The position numbers and the translations under genes were made by a program. Below the pieces are notes generated by a model. It worked only from the letters and a program-made list of their open reading frames with translations, did no database searches and was not told the origin of the DNA. Positions 60,129 to 64,000 of a stretch of 64,000 nucleotides of DNA are shown piece by piece; position 1 is the first letter of the stretch, and each line of letters starts with the position of its first letter. The stretch covers positions 2,050,501 through 2,114,500 of the forward strand of contig NC_084891.1 in assembly GCF_958979055.1 (NCBI RefSeq). Reading direction: 5' to 3'. Source of the stretch: Alnus glutinosa. Its lineage: Eukaryota > Streptophyta > Magnoliopsida > Fagales > Betulaceae.

Positions 60129-60131
60129 TTA

Positions 60132-61155
60132 GAGTATTCTTAACAGCTTCTTAACTATTTTCTCTAAATATAGATAATAAAATTATTTTTTATTTCTCTA
60201 TAAAAAATATAATACAGTAGCTTCTTTTTATTTTTCTTTATATTATTAAAATATTATTTTTTTTACTTTTTACTTTTTTTCTTTTTTTATTCATCTCTTT
60301 TCTTCTCTCTCTCTTTGTCTCGTCTTTTCCGTCCTCACACCTAGACTTTGTCACACCAAAACCACCACCAACCCACTTGCATCTCTACCGTCCAAGCAGC
60401 TGAGCCATCCACCAAGCCGTCCGCTATGGGTATGGGTTCTGTACTTTCAAGTTTGGGTTTTTCGATGTTGGAAGCGTTAGGCTTCTCGTTTACTCCTTTT
60501 TCAGCATGCTTTTCTGCTCCATCCAGTACTACCGCTGAGGTTGATTTCGGGGGTTCCGCAGGTCGGGCATTCAAGGCTGGTTCAATTTCGGCAGGGTCTG
60601 GGATGGTTTCAGTGCAGGCTTCTCATTCAGCTTCTTCTTCAGCTTTTTTTCGATGTCCTTCCAAGGGCAACAATGTTGGTTGTTAGACCGGATGTCCCTG
60701 CCTTGGTGAGAATAGCTTCAAGTGGGGATCCTCCTCTGTCTGAGGCTAGCTTCGGGTTGCTGGAGTTGGGGGTAGCCTTGGCGAAGGCGGCCGAGTTGTG
60801 TTTGGGGTTTCTACAAAGGGAGAGCTTCTCGATGGAGATAATCGAGAGCATTTCGCCGGAAGATCTCCGGCCTATGATGAAGATCTGTGTGAACAAGCTC
60901 CAATCTAAGTTTATCTGTAGCAGGATTGAATAATTTTCATGGAAGAAGATGAAGATGGAAGAAGATGAAGCAAGTCAGCAATCCTTATCGAGGACTGTGG
61001 GAGGAGAGAGAATAGATTTTTATAAATATAATAAACCATGGGAATGCTATAAAATTATCGAAAAGTTGCTGTAGAATGGTTTTTTATGACTTTTTTAAAA
61101 TTTTTCTTAAAATTTAAGAAACAAAACCCCTGTAAAAAAGTCTTTAGGAATGCTC
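60132..61155. mobile_element. TIR element E2 carrying an unidentified gene fragment
   Basis: Left end GAGTATTCTTAACAGCTTC and inverted right end GAGCATTCCTAAAGACTTT, each followed by an AT-rich subterminal zone with 'TACAGTAGCTT' / 'TTGCTGTAGAA' placed symmetrically. Same family as E1 by its ends. The middle (about 60330-60950) is GC-richer and gene-like. E1 and E2 lie end to end. Confidence 0.6.
60348..60933. pseudogene. Gene-like cargo of E2, family unknown
   Basis: Open frames exist on both strands. The plus frame 60541-60933 ends with LAKAAELCLGFLQRESFSM and SPEDLRPMMKICVNKLQSK; the minus frame 60574-60341 is rich in Glu, Lys and Pro. I do not recognise either and cannot say which strand is real. 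The base composition differs from the surrounding AT-rich ends of the element. Confidence 0.4.
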
Positions 61156-61493
61156 TCAGGACTCAGCGTAGAACCAAATAGCATGAAATGTGTTCTCTGG
61201 ATTTTAGTTGGCTGTAGAGTGGAGCCAAATAGCATGAAATGTTAAAAGCTGTCATGACGTTGGGCTGAAGAACACCTTCACCTTGGGTACGTAAGCGATA
61301 GTCTTATAAATGAGGTTGCACTCTTTTCTTTTCTTTTTTTCCCAAGATTTTCCTCCATTTTCTCAAATGCCTCTCCATCGTCGAAACCGGAACGTTTCGG
61401 GAGATTGTGAAAGTTTCTCTTTGCGTTTCTTGGGCATCAGATCTGCTTCTCTTCTGCTTATTTCTCTTCACCCACTGCATCGGATCGGCTGAA

Positions 61494-63282
61494 ATGGGCG
61501 CGACTGCTAAGTCTACAAACTCTCTTGCTTTCTTCTTCAATCATTTGCGTATGGATCCTCGTTATTCTCATGCAAGGCTTTCTTTCCGTGCTCTAAATTT
61601 TTATTATTATCATTATTGTCGTAGTTTTAGTGCTACTTCTGATAACACTACCAATAGTAGTAGAGATATTGTGGAAAGCCCCAATCAATTCTTGCAATCT
61701 GTGAGAGATCGGTGCCGATCTCGAAGCTTAAGGAATCTTGATGATGACTTGGGCTTGTTTGATAGAATGCTTCACATACACCCTTTGCCTTCCCTCATGG
61801 ATTTTACTCGATTGCTGACTGCAATTGCATGAATGAAGCATCACTCAACCGTGATTTCTTTGATTAGAGAAATGGAGCTACTAGGAGTTGCTCCAGATGT
61901 TTGTACTCTGGGCATTCTAGTTAATTGCTTCTGCCACTCAAATCGGGTGGATTTCGCCTTCTCTATTTTACCTAGAATTCTGTAACTTAGTTTTCAACCA
62001 AACTGTATAATTCTTACTACTCTTGTCAAAGGGCTCTGTTTTCAGGATAAAATTGCTGAAGCTGTGAAGTTGGCAAACAAAATGGACAAAATAGGCTACA
62101 AACCTAATACAATTACCTACGGAAAGATAATGAATGATTTGTGTAAAATAGGTAAGACCAGTAAAGCTATTGGGTTGTTAAGAAAGATAGATGAAGGAAA
62201 TCTTGAACTTGATGTAGTGCTATATAGCACAATCATTGACAATTTATGTAAGGACAGATCGGTAAGTGAGGCTGTGAACTTTTTCTCTGAAATGACAAGT
62301 AGAGAAATTCAACCAGACGTTTTTACTTACAATTCTTTAATTCAGGGCCTATACAATTTCAGCCAGTGGAATGAGGTAACTAAACTATGGAATGAGATGG
62401 TGGAAAGTAAAATCATGCTAAATGTGTGTACATTCAACATATTGGTGGACAAACTTGGCAAAGAGGGAATGTTGAAAGACATGAAAAAAGTTTTTGATGT
62501 GATGATTCAGATAGGCGTAGAGCCTGATACATTCACTTATAATTCTTTTATTGATAGTTACTGTTTACAAAATAGAATGGATGAAGCTGTTAAAGCATTT
62601 AATACGATGGTTGAGAAGGGTTGTTCGCCTTCTATTGTTAGCTATAACATATTGATTCATGGATATTGTAAAAATAGAAGAATTGATGAGGCGATGACCA
62701 GTCTCTTCCTTGAAATGACTAACAATGGCATAAATCCTAAGGTTGTCACTTACACCACTCTTATAGGCGGGTTTTGCCGAGTTGGAAGACTTAAAGAATG
62801 CACTAGAGCTACTCCATGAGATGCAAGGTTGTGGCCAACATCCTGATTGACAAACTCATGCTATTTTGTTAGATGGCTTATGTAAGAATCTACACTTTCA
62901 AGAGGCAATAATTTACAACATCTTGATTCATGCTATGTGTAATGCTGGGAAACTTAGGACTGCAAGAGAACTCTCTAATACTTTTCCTACTAAAGGCTTG
63001 CAAGCTAATGTTTGGACCTACACTATAATACTCAAAGGGTTTTGCAAAGACGGACTACTAAAGGAAGTAAGAGAGTTGTTTGAGAAAATGGAGGAAAATT
63101 GTTTTTCACCTAACCATATCACATATAACACAATCATCCAAGGCTTCATGCAACATAATGAAACATCATGGGTACGTAAATATTTCCAAATGATGGTTGA
63201 CAAAGGTTTCTTGGCAAATGCAACCAATTCAACCATTTTGACCAACTTGTTGTCTACTAATCAGGTAGATAAAGCATATTAA
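61494..63282 (+). pseudogene. RFL PPR pseudogene, copy 3 (nearly full length, several stops)
   Basis: Collinear with the intact PPR gene at 8892-10745 from the same start (MGATAKSTNSLAFFFN; HLRMDPRYSHARLSF) to the end (STNQVDKAY). Damage: TGA at 61830-61832 in the first repeat, TAA at 61983-61985, a frameshift near 62795 in the repeat after GGFCRVGRLK, a stop at 62846-62848, and a deletion of part of one repeat near 62908. Between these the repeats are still well formed (VFTYNSLIQGLYN, IVSYNILIHGYCKN). Its upstream sequence shares 'CATCAGATCTGCTTCT' with copy 2. Confidence 0.94.
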
Positions 63283-63770
63283 GATTTTCTCAAAAATCTG
63301 TGTGAAAGCTTTCTAGTTCTTCAACATGCAGGACAAAATTTCATATTCTAACTAACCTTTACAATGCCAATATGTAAGGAATAAATACATATTTGCTGTA
63401 AATTTGTGCTGTAATAAAAAATAAAAAATAAATAAAAAATTCTTAAGATTTATTCAATTATTTTGTTGATGCAGAATATTGTTCATTTGGAGTTTGGACA
63501 TTTTTATGGTTGTATTCTTATTGGCCCACCAAGATATTTGTATTAATATTTGAGTCCTATTGTTGAAATTGATTACAGTTGTCCTATCATTGTGAGCATG
63601 GTAATGAAGTCACCTGCATGGCTCTTCATTTCAAATTACCTGAGTCGTTAGGAAGCCCCACTTGGTGATAACCGGCTGATTATGATCACCACATTCCATC
63701 AATTATTTTCTTAGGTTTTCAATAATCGCAGCAATATTTCTAGAAAGATCTTGTTGTTTTATAACTTAAT
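63283..63770 (+). repeat. 3' flank shared with PPR copy 2
   Basis: Collinear with 33278-33770 apart from small indels. No gene was recognised from here to the window end at 64000. Confidence 0.85.
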
Positions 63771-64000
63771 ATTGATCCATTAAATGGTATATGTCTTTGT
63801 CTTCTATTTCAAAATTCTTAAGCTATTTGGCTTTGCAAATCCTTTGAGATACTTAACACAATATAAAGTTTGGACATTTCCTTGAAGAAAGAAAATGATT
63901 TTCTATAGGCCCAAAAGGTCAAGCCATTCTCATGAGCTGGCACATAAGGAGAAACAGCCATGATTGTTAGGTCATTCTCAAGGGTTAGGGCTGCACATAT

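Noticed and set aside
1..64000. CRISPR arrays, operons, ribosome binding sites, bacterial insertion sequences
   Set aside because: None seen; the sequence is a plant nuclear genome.

Overview
The window is nuclear DNA of a flowering plant. The genes have many short exons with GT..AG introns, the intergenic DNA is AT-rich, and there are plant-only families: PPR proteins, a plastid-type glutathione peroxidase and a plant PP2C. Many decayed L1-type LINEs are present, several ending in TTACTTATC plus poly(A). Together with clusters of GGGGTGGC/GCCACCCC motifs this suggests a woody eudicot, perhaps Fagales; that placement is an inference from remembered repeat style, not a search.

Five genes look intact. 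On the minus strand: an RFL-type P-class PPR gene (8892-10745), ENHANCER OF RUDIMENTARY homolog (ERH, 12866-16526, four exons) and a plastid-targeted glutathione peroxidase (18817-24187, six exons). On the plus strand: an intronless PLS/E-class PPR gene (29929-31455) and a PP2C phosphatase (5'UTR exon ending at 46854, CDS 47684-56862, ten coding exons). The splice junctions of GPX, ERH and PP2C were joined by eye; each gives an uninterrupted frame of family-typical length (239, 102 and 359 aa).

The left third (1-16.5 kb) is a mosaic of duplicated gene pieces. A 5' fragment of an SR140/RRC1-like splicing-factor gene lies at 1585-2640, and a second copy of its promoter and leader lies directly upstream of the intact RFL gene. 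The first half of ERH is duplicated at 7025-8290 with two stop codons. Two further copies of the RFL PPR gene, both broken, lie at 32.2-33.3 kb and 61.5-63.3 kb with the same 3' flank. Two remnants of the GPX gene lie beyond its 5' end (24.95 and 27.93 kb).

Mobile DNA fills most of the rest: a deletion-derived Ty1/copia element with target-site duplication inside GPX intron 3; a 5'-inverted, ORF1-only LINE, a Harbinger-like MITE and a SINE inside PP2C introns; two Mutator-like foldback elements with 9-bp target duplications; a SINE with a 17-bp target duplication; a 1-kb GC-rich retroposon with a 14-bp target duplication (57.65-58.66 kb); and two adjoining terminal-inverted-repeat elements (59.02-61.16 kb), of which the first carries a captured fragment of a DUF248 methyltransferase gene. 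The long AT-rich stretches at 24.3-26.5, 38.2-40.1 and 42.2-46.5 kb hold no gene I could recognise.

The genes do not form a pathway. The main biological interest is gene fragments moved by duplication and transposition, and introns that have absorbed large insertions while the exons stayed intact.
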